From Paulownia fortunei (lineage: Eukaryota; Streptophyta; Magnoliopsida; Lamiales; Paulowniaceae): a stretch of DNA of 64,000 nucleotides. Every line of letters starts with the position of its first letter. Within the stretch, counting starts at the first letter, position 1. Position numbers and translations under genes: made by a program. This document shows, piece by piece, positions 24,820 to 35,764 of this stretch. The stretch is from contig JAGSPU010000052.1 in the NCBI GenBank assembly GCA_019321725.1, forward strand, positions 2,046,001-2,110,000, written 5' to 3'. A model generated the notes under the pieces. That model saw only the letters and a program-made list of their open reading frames with translations, had not been told where the DNA came from and made no database searches.

Positions 24820-26453
24820 ATATATTTCGATTGGTTTAGACAGCTAACCACAATTAGTACTATTTCCTGCACTTCCTTTGCCCTTTTGGATGAAATTAGT
24901 TTTACTTTTTTCAAGAGTTATCTTCTTGACTATTTGTGTTTATACCTAATTTTGTATACAATGTAATTAATTGACTAAAATTCAAATATGATCACCACTT
25001 ATTCATGACTAGGATGGCAAATTGGCATTGGGTTGTATTCAAATTTGGATATGTAATGAACTCTCCCGTTTGGGCGGCTTCAAATTCGGTTAATAGGTAA
25101 CAAATTTGATTTTTTTAAACCTGTTAGGTTTGGAGGAAATAACGAATTCTATTGGACCCGCTGCTGACCTACCATGTATATATAAAATATTTTATTTTTA
25201 TTCTATTATAATTCTCACTTATGTATTCTTTAAAATTTTTTATTTCTCACTTCAACCATCTCTTCCTGCCTAGGGATAACAGAGGGGTGGATTTAACAAA
25301 ATTCGATATCGGTCCCATTAAAATTTTTAAAGATCCGTGACTTACCCTACCTAGATCCAATATGTCTGGGTTAAACTTGTTAGATTCATTAGACCCGCTT
25401 TATATTTTTTCTATAAAAAATAATATAATTTTTAAAAATAACACCACTATTTTTTTGAAATATATTTTTTAAAAATAATATTACAAAGATACACATATTA
25501 TAAAATAAAAAATAAATAAAAATTTATATAGGGCGAGTCCTGGATATGATAGGTATAAAAATAAAAAATCAAGACCCGCCCCCATTTATGACTTTAAAAA
25601 TCCACTCCAAGTGGGGTGGGTACGGGTTTAGACCTGCCTATTGCCATCTCAATTCTGCCTTCACCTAGCACGTATACATCATCGCGAGGAGTTGAGAGGT
25701 TTTAAAATTGAACAAAAATGGCTCAGTATGGCGTAGTGACATGGCTAGTGTTCACTAATGTGATGGATTTATCATGTTCGCATATGCGTGGCATAACAAC
25801 ATACAGTTGAAGGCTAAATGGACGTGATCGGACACACATTTGCTGACAAGGTGCGTCCAAAGGTTGTGAGTGCACCGAATTACTGATATGTCCGTTCGAT
25901 TGGCAAGGACTCATTGTAAGGGTGTGGACCTTCGATGCAATCGTACTGCTAAGATTGATCCTTGACAAATGGTTCACTATAAGGGTATGATTATTCGCAG
26001 ATGGATGCAATCATATGACTCAAATTGATTCGGATAAAAAATTGCACATACTCACGAGTTGACTCCACAACTCTTCAAAATTTATAAAAGAACCCTTAAA
26101 ATTCATTATTTTCATTCCATTCATTCTCTTTTTATCTTTCTTTCAAGTTCAAAAGAGTTCTATAATACTTTTGTAGTTTAAATTTTTTATAATTTGTAGT
26201 GCTACTATCACGAGAAGTAAGTTGTTGTATATTGAGAGACGAATATTATGTTCCATAAGCATCAAGTGTGGGACAATTTCGTTTTAAAAAAAAAGAATTT
26301 AACTATTGTCTCAATTATAGTCGTTATTCTGTCAAAAATATTTTAGCCATTTCGATATTATATTTACCAAAAGTTCTCTACAACCATTTATTTAAGAATG
26401 ATAATGAGATGAGTTCAGATTTGAATTTATAATCGATCTGCCCAATTAGGATG
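24820..26453. repeat. Repeat block A, second copy
   Basis: This copy matches 20951-22612 over its whole length, spacing about 3.9 kb. Matching landmarks include TATCACGAGAAGTAAGTTGT (26207 and 22353) and CATTTCGATATTATATTTAC (26349 and 22495). The minus-strand open frame at 25723-26010 lies inside the repeat, has no domain, and is not counted as a gene. Confidence 0.75.
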
Positions 26454-27539
26454 TATTTCATCAATGCATGGAAAACACCATGGACAGAGTAATTGTATTT
26501 CAATTGATTTAGACATCTAACCACAATTACTACTATTTCCCGAACATCCTTTGCCCTTTTGGTGAAATTAGTTTTAGTATTTTCAAGAGTTCTCTTCTTT
26601 ACAAACTACCTGAATTCGTATACAACGCAATTAATTGACCAAGATTCTAGTTCAATTCCAACACCACACCCCTCCCCCAAAAAATAAAAAAAATTAAGCC
26701 AGTCTATGCTTATTTATTTTATTGAATATAAATTTTACAAACCTCACAGTTTAAACTTAATTTTATTTGAGCTATATTAGACTAGGTTTGAAAAATATCT
26801 AATTGACTTTATTAGCTACATGGGACTTTTTTGATAGTCGTATTTTTTCCATTTTTTTCCAAATTTTCTCTTTTCCTTTTGGAAGATATAAACTTGTCTC
26901 GATGAAATATAAACAGAATATGTGCGCGTACATAATTAATTAAAAAATAAAATTTAATTTGATTTGATAGTGAGTGATAAAAATTTTATTCCTTCGAAAA
27001 TTGAAGAATAAGAATAATTTGCTCTATTATTTCAATTTGTGACAAAAGAAAAAGATTGAATTTTTATTCTCATGAAATAAAATTAATCCTTTTTATGATT
27101 TTTTTTTAAATCTATTCTAGAAGTTGTCACTTTTACCATAATCGCAATTATGGTGCCCACAATTCAATTAATCAACGAAACAAATCAAAAATAAAATTTT
27201 ATAACAAAATCGAATCTAAAATTTTATTTTGATTTTTGGTTCTCCATTTGTCAAATTTCAATTTACGATTCGATTTTGATTTTTTTATACCAAACTAAAA
27301 ATTAAATTATAATTTATATATATATATATATTCTATATAAAATTTTATATTTCTTGTTTTTTATACTATTTTCTTTATTTTTTACCAAACTTAAATAATA
27401 ATAATATATATTTATAATTTTATTATTTAATTTTTTCTATTTTTTTTAATTTTTGTTTCAAAAAATTGATTAACTGAAAATCTAAAAAAATTCAATTATA
27501 TCCGAATTAAACAATAATTTTAATTTTTAATTTTGATTT

Positions 27540-27719
27540 GGTTTGATTTGCCCAATGAACACAAACTAAATTGTGGAAAGGAAGCAAAATTACAAATAGC
27601 TGAAAAACAAAACAAAGAAAAGAAGAAAATAGAATGAAACACAAAGCCGAAAATATCGTGAAATTCAAGGTTTCCTACCTGAAAAAAAGGGATCGAAGGA
27701 CCGAAAAACTGTCTCTCTG

Positions 27720-27773
<54 letters not shown>

Positions 27774-27830
27774 CACACACACAAAACACACACACAGAGA
27801 CGGAGCTGAGACTATTTAAGATAATGACAT
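27540..27830 (+). promoter_or_regulatory. NAC: Promoter region of NAC copy 1 with expanded CT/CA microsatellite
   Basis: A (TCTG)n/(CT)n run followed by (CA)n spans about 27711-27798. A TATA-like TATTTAA follows at about 27812. The matching region of copy 2 (35490-35545) has a much shorter CT/CA tract and TATTTATGA near 35538. The order of microsatellite, TATA-like box and leader is conserved between copies. Confidence 0.5.
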
Positions 27831-28083
27831 AATGTGGGCTTGGAATATGGGAGAGTTCTTTCAGCTACTACTTCTTCTTCTCTCTTCTTCAAACTTTCCC
27901 ATCACCATTTATAACAAAACTTTCCCATCTCTCTGTTATTCCTTTCTCTCTATTTTCTTTTTCCTGTCATCTTCTTCCACTTTGTTTCTCTCCGTTCATG
28001 CATGCATGCTTGCTTTCACACAGAGACGGCGTCATTGGTAAAAGCAATCTGTGAGAAACCGATTTAATTACATATTCAGGTTT

Positions 28084-30208
28084 ATGGAGATGAATCGCTC
28101 ATACAATATTCCTAGTATTCCAATCATGCAAACGGGACAGCAAATAGTAAGATCAACACACTTCTTAACTTTTACACTACATGCATTCCTCTTTTCTTCT
28201 TCATTTTCTTCTTCTTTTTTAATAATTTAACAGCTCTTTTGTATATACATATATATGTTTATATACTTCTCTCAAGCAGCTGATTGCCGGTGGGTTTATA
28301 TATGTCTGACCATTAGAGGCATCGGTGTCCCGACAATCAGCTATTTGGGAGGAGTTGATCATCGTCAATCCGAAAGACACCCCATCATATATAACCTGTA
28401 TCTTTTTTTACTGTATCAGGGTTCCAGCAATTCGGAGGAAGGGGGATCAATGGTGGACGTGAAGAACAAGGGATATGGTTAGACGGTGTACTGTACAAAG
28501 GAGATGGAACATCGTACAATGAGAAGGAACACGTTGACTCGTTTCCGGCGGGCTACCGTTTCAGACCCACTGATGAAGAGCTTATTAATCATTATTTGAT
28601 CAACAAAATAAAGAACAAAGAATTGCCCTTCAACAGAATCAGAGATGTCAAGCTCTACGATTTCGCTACTCCTGAGAAGCTCACTGGTATGCCCTTTTTC
28701 CTTTCTTCATTACTATATCCACTTTCTTTTTCTTTGTTTTTTTAGTTTTACATAAAAGAAGAGAAAATTGCTAAAAACCCATTAAAATAATTTTGAATAT
28801 ATCGAAAAAAGAATCGTGAAAAGATTTTTCAATCCAAAAAATCAATTATATGTTATTTGAATAAAGACAATAATTAGGGTTTAATGGTTTTTGGACTAAA
28901 TTATTTTTAGCTTTTCAGATTAAGAATTAACCAATTGTGTTTTTCTTTGGGGAATATCCTTTAGGGTTTGCACAATTTATTAATTTGTATCAATTGTAAT
29001 TTTGATCTATTTTTCTTTATTTAATTAACATGTTGTTATTCTTTTTATACATATTCGATTTTTTGTTACTCGTGTAAAATTATTGAGTATTTAACATACA
29101 AAAAAATTTAAATCTTCATTATATAATTTATTAATCTGGAAAATCGAAAAAAGTATCGGATGAACTCAATTTATTAGTTTCTTAATGTAAGAAGTCCCAA
29201 GATAATTTATTCAAAAACTCACAAAATCTTATTGATGTCATCAGAAGTATCTTTTTTTTTTTTTTTTTTTGGCGGAATGAATTTTTTGAATTGTAAAATT
29301 CATATGGGTTTTTTCGGGTACATAAGTTTATTTTAAGGGGTGGGTTAGTAGTTTTTGCCCAAAAAAAAATAAAAAATGATTGCATTATCTATTTTATTTT
29401 TATTTTTTGCAGACTTGAAAAGAACTTGTAAACTAAACATATATACATGTCATTAGCATGAATGATTTGCTTCTTAAAGAATTGCAAGTAACATTGTTTT
29501 TTGTTGTGCTTCAAAGTTTGTGAAAAATTGTTTTAACTGTTCTCATGAAATTATGACAGAAAAATGTGAGCTGATTAGAGAAAGAGAATGGTACTTTTTC
29601 ACACCAACATTCAAGAAGTACCGCAATGGTGAGAGGGCAGACCGAGTCACTCCCGGTGGATATTGGAAACCTACTGGAGGCAACGTCAATGTTCGAACCA
29701 ATGGTCGAACAGTTGGCAAAAAAGAACTCTGTGTTTCTATGCAGGGAAGTCAATGGCTGGAAAAAAGACCAACTGGATCATGCACGAATATCGATCATCA
29801 AACCGACTCGTAGAACAGCCGATATCATGAAAGTAAGCTATAACTCTTATATGCATATAACTCTTTTTGCCTTTTTTTTTTTAATCTAATTTTTTATTTA
29901 TAATTTTTTTTAATTACTTTTTGTGGCCTTTCTTGCAGTTGGATGAGTGGGTATTGTGTAAGGTGTTCAAGAGGAATGCTGGAAGAGAAAAGGATTGTGG
30001 ATCAAGCTCTGCTCAGGTTCCTGATGGTCCGAATCAGCAGCAAAATCGAGGCATTTTGCCAGCAGTAGTAAATCCAGGGATGGTCATGCAGCAGCGGTCA
30101 GCACAGCAAAATCAACACCTTCTTCCAGGGCTGCTCATGGATGGCAATTTTGTAAACCAGATGAGGGTCTTGCTTTCTCAAGGTCGGCAAGAAGATGGTG
30201 GAGCATGA
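28084..30208 (+). pseudogene. NAC: NAC-domain transcription factor, copy 1, with two frameshifts in exon 4
   Basis: NAC proteins are plant-specific transcription factors. Exons by comparison with copy 2: 28084-28146, 28280-28289 (10-nt microexon), 28420-28686, 29560-29832 and 29939-30208. Exon 3 opens with a glycine-rich reading (FQQFGGRGINGG) and then NAC subdomains A and B (FPAGYRFRPTDEELINHYL; RDVKLYDFATPEKLT). Exon 4 encodes subdomains C and D but is 273 nt against 275 in copy 2. One A is lost from the A-run at 29718-29723 and one G after 29793, so the frame leaves subdomain D (expected [13 protein letters not shown]) and stops. Exon 5 keeps the subdomain E motif DEWVLCKVFKR but in an unreachable frame. 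Either this copy has decayed after duplication or the consensus has lost two bases in homopolymers. It is convergent with the remorin remnant downstream. Confidence 0.85.
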
Positions 30209-31064
30209 TAAATCCCTTTATTTGTTTTTAGATTTGGGTTTTTCAATTCCATTAATCTAATGTTTTTACCTTACTTTTTTAATAGAAGTCCAGAACTAAG
30301 AATAATGCTCAACACTGCAAAACTGTTCATCACTTTCAGTTTTGGCATCTATATATCAGTCTGCTTTCGTAGTGAACTAATACATCAATTTGGAAGTTTT
30401 TCACTTCTTTACAATTTGATATAGAAAGTGCTAGTTGTCAAATTGGGACACAGGGAGTTCTTTATTTTTCATAAACAATTGTGATTATGCGATGTCTTTA
30501 TATAGTCAACCAATCTCAAACAAGTCTAATTTGAGTTAATTTTTCTGTTCTGTTAACTTTTGTACTGCTGTTTAAATTTCTGCACAAATTCTAGAGTTCT
30601 GTTCTGCAACCTGGTAGGTAGCCAGAAAAGAGGCTGAAATTCCTTTGAAAAATCTCTAATACAGTATTATTAGGGAGCCTGCAGCAGCTTCTGCACATAA
30701 ACTGCTTCGTTTGGCAGATTCTAAGATCATTAAACAAGATAGTTAATTTATGCAAACAAAATGTACCATAGAGAAAAACATGACATCTTTAGGCTATAAT
30801 TTCTCACAAGTACAATACTGACATACACTTCATATGTACATATAGTCCTTGATTTCTCTGGTTCTGCACCTATCCCATGCACACACTCAACATAAAAAAA
30901 GGGTTAGGGTACCCCTTAAGGTTCAAAAAAGTTAAGGGATCCCTTTTCATAAGGTTGCTGGTCATTTATAAACCTTATCAAACTTAGTTCATATGTATAT
31001 CTAAATGTATTGCAAACAATATTTACAAAATTACCATAGGGGCTGAATATTGGTATATCTTGTT
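30209..31064. other. Spacer between NAC copy 1 and remorin remnant
   Basis: This holds the NAC 3' UTR and the facing 3' UTR side of the remorin remnant. It is colinear with 37883-38731 in copy 2. No exon is seen. Confidence 0.6.
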
Positions 31065-32055
31065 TTAAAAGAAAGAGCGCTTGACCGGAGCTCGTCCAAC
31101 GGCTCTCATCAAGTTGGCTATTTCCAGAACCCTGGCCACTTTTGTACCCCTCTTCGCCTCAGAAGAAGCCCTCCTTTCCTCTGCTTTCCTGTGAGCTTTT
31201 GCAATGTCATTCTGCATTTTCTCCTGGGCTTTTGCTCTTTTCACCTCTAGCTTTCTCTAAAAAAATTAGTAACTCAGGTTAAGAAAAAACAATAAACAAA
31301 AATAAGGTAAACAGAAGAATCTCACTTGAGGGAATGCGAAAACTTTTACACGTTTCTTGCTCATCAAAACAGACTAACAATAATTAAACAGAATGAAAGA
31401 GAATGCGTCACAAAATATAAAGCATGTAGCACTCTGAATCTGAGCAGGCAGAGGACTATGAACTAAAAGTTGAGTCCGTTTGCACATCAGCTAAACATGT
31501 TTTTTTTTTAAAGAAGTTGATTGGAAAATTTAGCCATCCTGTATTCGGTTCTCATAAGAGCACAGCAATGTATTCTCATCCTTACATTTATGAAACTACT
31601 CTAAAAAGAAGAAACAGAGAAGAATAAAAAAAAGTGCTTTTCTTGTCCTGTAATTAGAAAAGTCTGATGTTTTTAGCCTTTTACTTAGTACATGCACAGA
31701 TACATTCATTGATGGTGAGTTTCAAGATTTAAGGAATTTTGCCTTTGTTACTCAGAGGAGTTGAAACTAATTCTGTAATAATTAGTAAAAGTGATAACCA
31801 CTAAATTTCAACTAGTTTTTGGATCAAGTCTGCTTCAAGTTGACATGAATCAGGCTAAAAAGATCATATCCACTAACTGCATAATTATAATTAGCAAAGG
31901 AAAAGATAGACTTTTTCATCATATTGAAATACTGTCAGGAATAGAAGCATGATATAATCAAGAAACTGCCATGCATGCATTCTCATTTCTTGCTATTGAA
32001 ATTCATCAAGTACCTCAACTTTCTTCATCCAAGAACTGGCCTTCTGGACTTGTTC
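31065..32055 (-). pseudogene. REM: Remorin gene remnant in duplication copy 1: intact last exon, intron and truncated exon 1 end
   Basis: The last exon (31256-31065, 192 nt, 63 codons plus TAA) is open and in frame. It begins RKLEVKRAKAQEKMQND and ends in the group-4 type tail RAVGRAPVKRSFF. Its acceptor here is TTTTTTTAG instead of TTTGCAG in copy 2. The intron runs to the donor after the exon-1 codons SSWMKKVE near 32022. Only about the last 12 codons of exon 1 survive before homology ends at about 32055, where an inverted repeat element starts. There is no start codon or N-terminal region, so this is a truncated copy. Confidence 0.85.
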
Positions 32056-32069
32056 AACTTTCTTAATGT

Positions 32070-32985
32070 TTTAAATTAGAATTTTTTTTTTTTAAAAGTT
32101 ATTATATATATTTATGTGATATTTTAAATAAATATATTTTTTAGAAAATTTTTAGTGTATTATTTAAAAAAAATTAATATTTTTAAATAATAAAATTGGC
32201 CTAACAAGTTTAACGGGTCGCTGGATGCAGATTTGAGATGGGTTCGGGTTAAAAAAAATTGATAGGACAATTTCCGGATTTAATCAAATCCACCTGGTTG
32301 TCATTCTAGGCATCATCCAAATAACCAACTCAGTGTATTTTTCAATATCCAACTATCACGGGTATTGATTGAGCCATTTAGATAATTATACTCTATTTTT
32401 TAATTTGTTTATAGTATTGATGTAATTATTTAGTCTGATATACTTTATTTTTTTATATTTATTTTGGATATTAATTAACTCCTTCTAGTTTTGTTAAGTA
32501 TTGTCACGAATATGCATACTAATGAGACAAGTTTGAACAAACTTCTATAAAAAGAAAAAAAATCAAATTCGAGATTTGATCCACCTTGTTTCAATTGAGA
32601 CCCTGTCGCCTCAAACTCAAAACCCGATGGATAAGACCCACCAACCCTAAATTTTATTTGTTAAATTCCAATTTAATAAGGTCATCTTCAAATTTACACT
32701 CACCTTCAAAGAATGAGTGAACCTGTGCAGTGAAATACAAAAGAAAAGAGGAAGATAGGACAATAGAAACCATTATCCGCCTAGAATCCATAGGGTTAAA
32801 AAAATCAAACTTGTTACCTATTCTCAACACATTTAATTGGATTTGGACCTGCCCGAACGACGGTATGTAGCTTCATTACGGATCTAAGTTTGAACCGTTT
32901 TATTATCATCCCTAACAATTGATAAGTGGTGATCGCATTTTCATCTTCTACTTCATGGTTGGTTTTATGATGAAGTAGAATATGA
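32070..32985. mobile_element. Element E3, inverted relative of E1, at the end of duplication copy 1
   Basis: Reverse-complemented, this stretch matches about 19685-20590, including DNA outside the element (ACCATGAAGTAGAAG and CACCACTTATCAA). The terminal ATCATCCCTAAC lies near 32911. Because flank and element are copied together, this is a segmental inverted duplication rather than an independent insertion. It lies exactly at the break in the remorin remnant. Confidence 0.65.
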
Positions 32986-34122
32986 AGAAAATCAATGGAA
33001 AAAAATGAAGATGTAATGATGCATTAAAAACAGATTCTGTGACCCTTACATTTTATTTATGAAATAAAAGTTTCACATCTTCTTACCGCCAAACTCTTGA
33101 AATATTTTTAAGGAAATTTTTGTTTGAAGTAATGCATATGTATCAAAACTTTTTGAAATCATTTAAGTTTTAGAATAAACCAATTTAAAAATCACAAAAT
33201 CGCTTCAAACTATCTTAAACGCATGAAACCGCACCTTCGGTTTTTGAATTTGCAAACAATTTCAATTTGCTTTTCAACACATTCCAATTTGGTTCGAAAT
33301 TCGTAGAAAAAATTGAAATTTTACCGTAAAACCTCTAATTAAAATTGGAGACAATCATTAGTCCCCCAATTTTAATAATGCTTTGATATTTGATTAAGTA
33401 CAAATGGCGGGATTAATGACCTATGTTACTTGCCAGACAACATAAATGTGCACATGGTCTAAAAGTGTGGCGTGGTGAAGATAATCATGTCCATCCATTT
33501 CTGCCAAGTAGTAATAGAAATTAACTAACCATTTTTGTGCCTTAAAAACCATCAAATATTCAAATTACGGTTCTGTTCCTCAAACGGGTATTGAGGGCTG
33601 AAATTTCATTTTGATGAGACATCATCAGATAACATTGGCCTATAAAGTATTACCAAAAAAGAAAATAAACTCTGAAACGTCATTTTGTATCATATATTTA
33701 GGTTTGTTCATTTAGGCTAAGAAAATTCTATAATCATAAGTTCTGTAAAAGGTCAGAAAAAAGAACACAAAAAAAAAAAAAAAAGAAGGTAGATCTCCGC
33801 TCCACAAACCAAACTCTTAAATTCTTGAATACCACCAAACTATCAAAAGTATGTCAGTAAATCAGTTCTATTCATCTTACAATAAACAAAAACCATGTTC
33901 ATTGTCTACCTATCAACAATAAAGAATCTATACAGGAAAAAGCAAGAAACCAAGCCAACCCACTTACAATATGTACAGCTACAATAACCAAAAACCATGT
34001 ATTTGTCCCACACATGCACATCTATCCCTGCAATTTAATGTTTTGGAAACCAAAAATCCTAAAAAAAACCATAAAAATTGCTGCACTAAAAACCTACAGC
34101 TAGGAAGAAACTTGGTAAGAAA
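32986..34122. other. Unique DNA between the two duplication copies, no complete gene
   Basis: About 1.1 kb, including a poly-A tract near 33770-33784. The portion 33790-34122 is likely the 3' UTR of the truncated minus-strand gene end described next. I see no other supported feature. Confidence 0.4.
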
Positions 34123-34203
34123 CTATATATAGCTTTTTGTGATCATGTAACCAAGTCTACCCACCAAAATAACCACCGTCACAGCTGCAAGCGCCAGTGC
34201 ATT
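34123..34203 (-). pseudogene. Truncated last exon with a C-terminal transmembrane tail
   Basis: On the minus strand a frame of about 26 codons ends at TAG (34125-34123). It reads ALALAAVTVVILVGRLGY followed by seven residues: a hydrophobic helix with a short polar end, the usual form of a C-terminal membrane anchor. The frame meets a stop at 34206-34204 as soon as it enters the repeat block that begins at about 34207. The rest of the gene has therefore been cut off at the junction. I do not recognise the family; the small size means chance is not excluded. Confidence 0.35.
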
Positions 34204-35764
34204 TCAAGTAGGATGAGTTAGGATTTGAACCCGTTCTATTGATATCCCAAATGATAATATGATAATATTATCTAATTTAACTTTTTAAATATTTTATTTT
34301 ATTTCCTTTATAAAATAATCGATACACCATGCACGAAGAAATTGTATTTCAGTTGGTTTAGACATTTAACCTATTACTTCGGGCGCTTCCATGGAAATTA
34401 GTTTTAAATTTTTTATGAATTATCTTCTTGATTGTTTGTATTTATACCAAATTCTGTATATAATGTAATTAATTGATAAAGATTAAGCCAATCTATGCTC
34501 ATTTATTTTATTGAATATAAATTTACAAAACTGTTTAAACCTAATTTGAGCTATATTAGACTAGGTTTGAAAAATATCTCGTTGACTTTATTAGCTACAG
34601 TTGACTTATCGATAGTCCTATAATTTTTTTTTTTCGATTTTTCTCTTTTTCCTTTTGGAAGATATGAAGTTGTCTCGATGAAATATAAATAGAATATGTG
34701 CGTGTACGCAATTAAGTAAAGAATAAAGATTAATTTGATTTATCAAAGAGAAATACAAATATTATTATTTCAAAATTGAAGAATAAGATTAATTAATTTA
34801 CTTTATTATTTCAATTTGCGACAAAAAAAAGATTGAATTTTTATTCTCATGAAATAAAAAAGCATTTTTTTGAAAAATAAAAATTGAATCGATTCTAGAG
34901 GTTGTCATTTTTTCAAAATCCTAAATATAAGGGTGCTTATAATTCGATTAATTAGTCGAATCGAATTAAAATCGAAATCGAAATTTTAATTTGCAGGGAA
35001 ATCAAATTGAAAATTTTAGTTTGTTTTTTAATTTTTCATTTGTCATTTTTTTTATATTTGGTTTGATTTGAATTTTTTATATTGATTAATCAAAGCAAAC
35101 TAAAAATCCAATTATAATTTTTATATATTAATATATACTTTTATAATATTTTATATTTCTTGTTTATTTTTATACTATTTTCTTTATTTTTTTACTCAAC
35201 CAAAATTAAAAATAATTAAGAAAATATATTTATAATTTTATTATTTATTTTTTTATCTATTTTTTAATATTTATTTTTAAAAATTGATTAATTGAAAATA
35301 AGAAAAAATCAATTATATCCTAATAGAATCAATTAATTCAATTTGGCGTACGATTTTTAATTTTGATTCGGTTTGGTTTGGGAAGCAAAATTACAAAAAA
35401 GTGGAAAAAAAAATTGAAATACAAAGCCGACAATGTCGTCAAAATTCAAGGCTTCGTACCTGAATTAAAGGGATCGAAGGACCGAAAACCTCTCTCTCTC
35501 TCACACACAACAATCACACACAGAGACGGAGCTAAGACTATTTATGATAATGTGGGCTCAAAACAAAACCAAAAAACCAAAATAAAAAAATCTCTCTCTT
35601 GATTCCTTTCTCTCTCTATTTTCTTTTTCCTGTCATCTTCTTCCACTTGTTTCTCTCTATTAATCTTTTTCTATACGTTCATGCATGCATGCTTTCACAC
35701 ACAGACGGCGTCACGTTGGTAAAAGCAATCTGTGAGAAACCGATTTAATTACATATTCAGGTTT

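Larger units (their letters stand above)
26470..32055. repeat. Segmental duplication, copy 1 (NAC copy 1 plus remorin 3' end)
   Basis: Sequence from about 26470 to 32055 aligns colinearly with about 34310-39871: the promoter-side repeat block, the whole NAC gene including introns, the intergenic spacer and the remorin last exon and intron. Homology stops inside remorin exon 1, just after 32050, where an inverted E-type element begins. Copies differ by scattered substitutions and many one-base or short indels, including an indel of about 95 bp in the spacer near 31390/39055. Introns are nearly as similar as exons, so the duplication is recent. Confidence 0.9.

Noticed and set aside
25723..26010. 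95-aa minus-strand frame
   Set aside because: Lies inside duplicated repeat block A; the first copy of the block breaks the frame, and no domain is visible.
29511..29753. Minus-strand frame opposite NAC exon 4 (also at 37149-37532)
   Set aside because: Antisense shadow of the NAC domain exon; conserved only because the sense exon is.
31050..31250. Plus-strand frame over the remorin last exon (also 38678-38935)
   Set aside because: Antisense shadow; the minus-strand remorin coiled coil explains the conservation.
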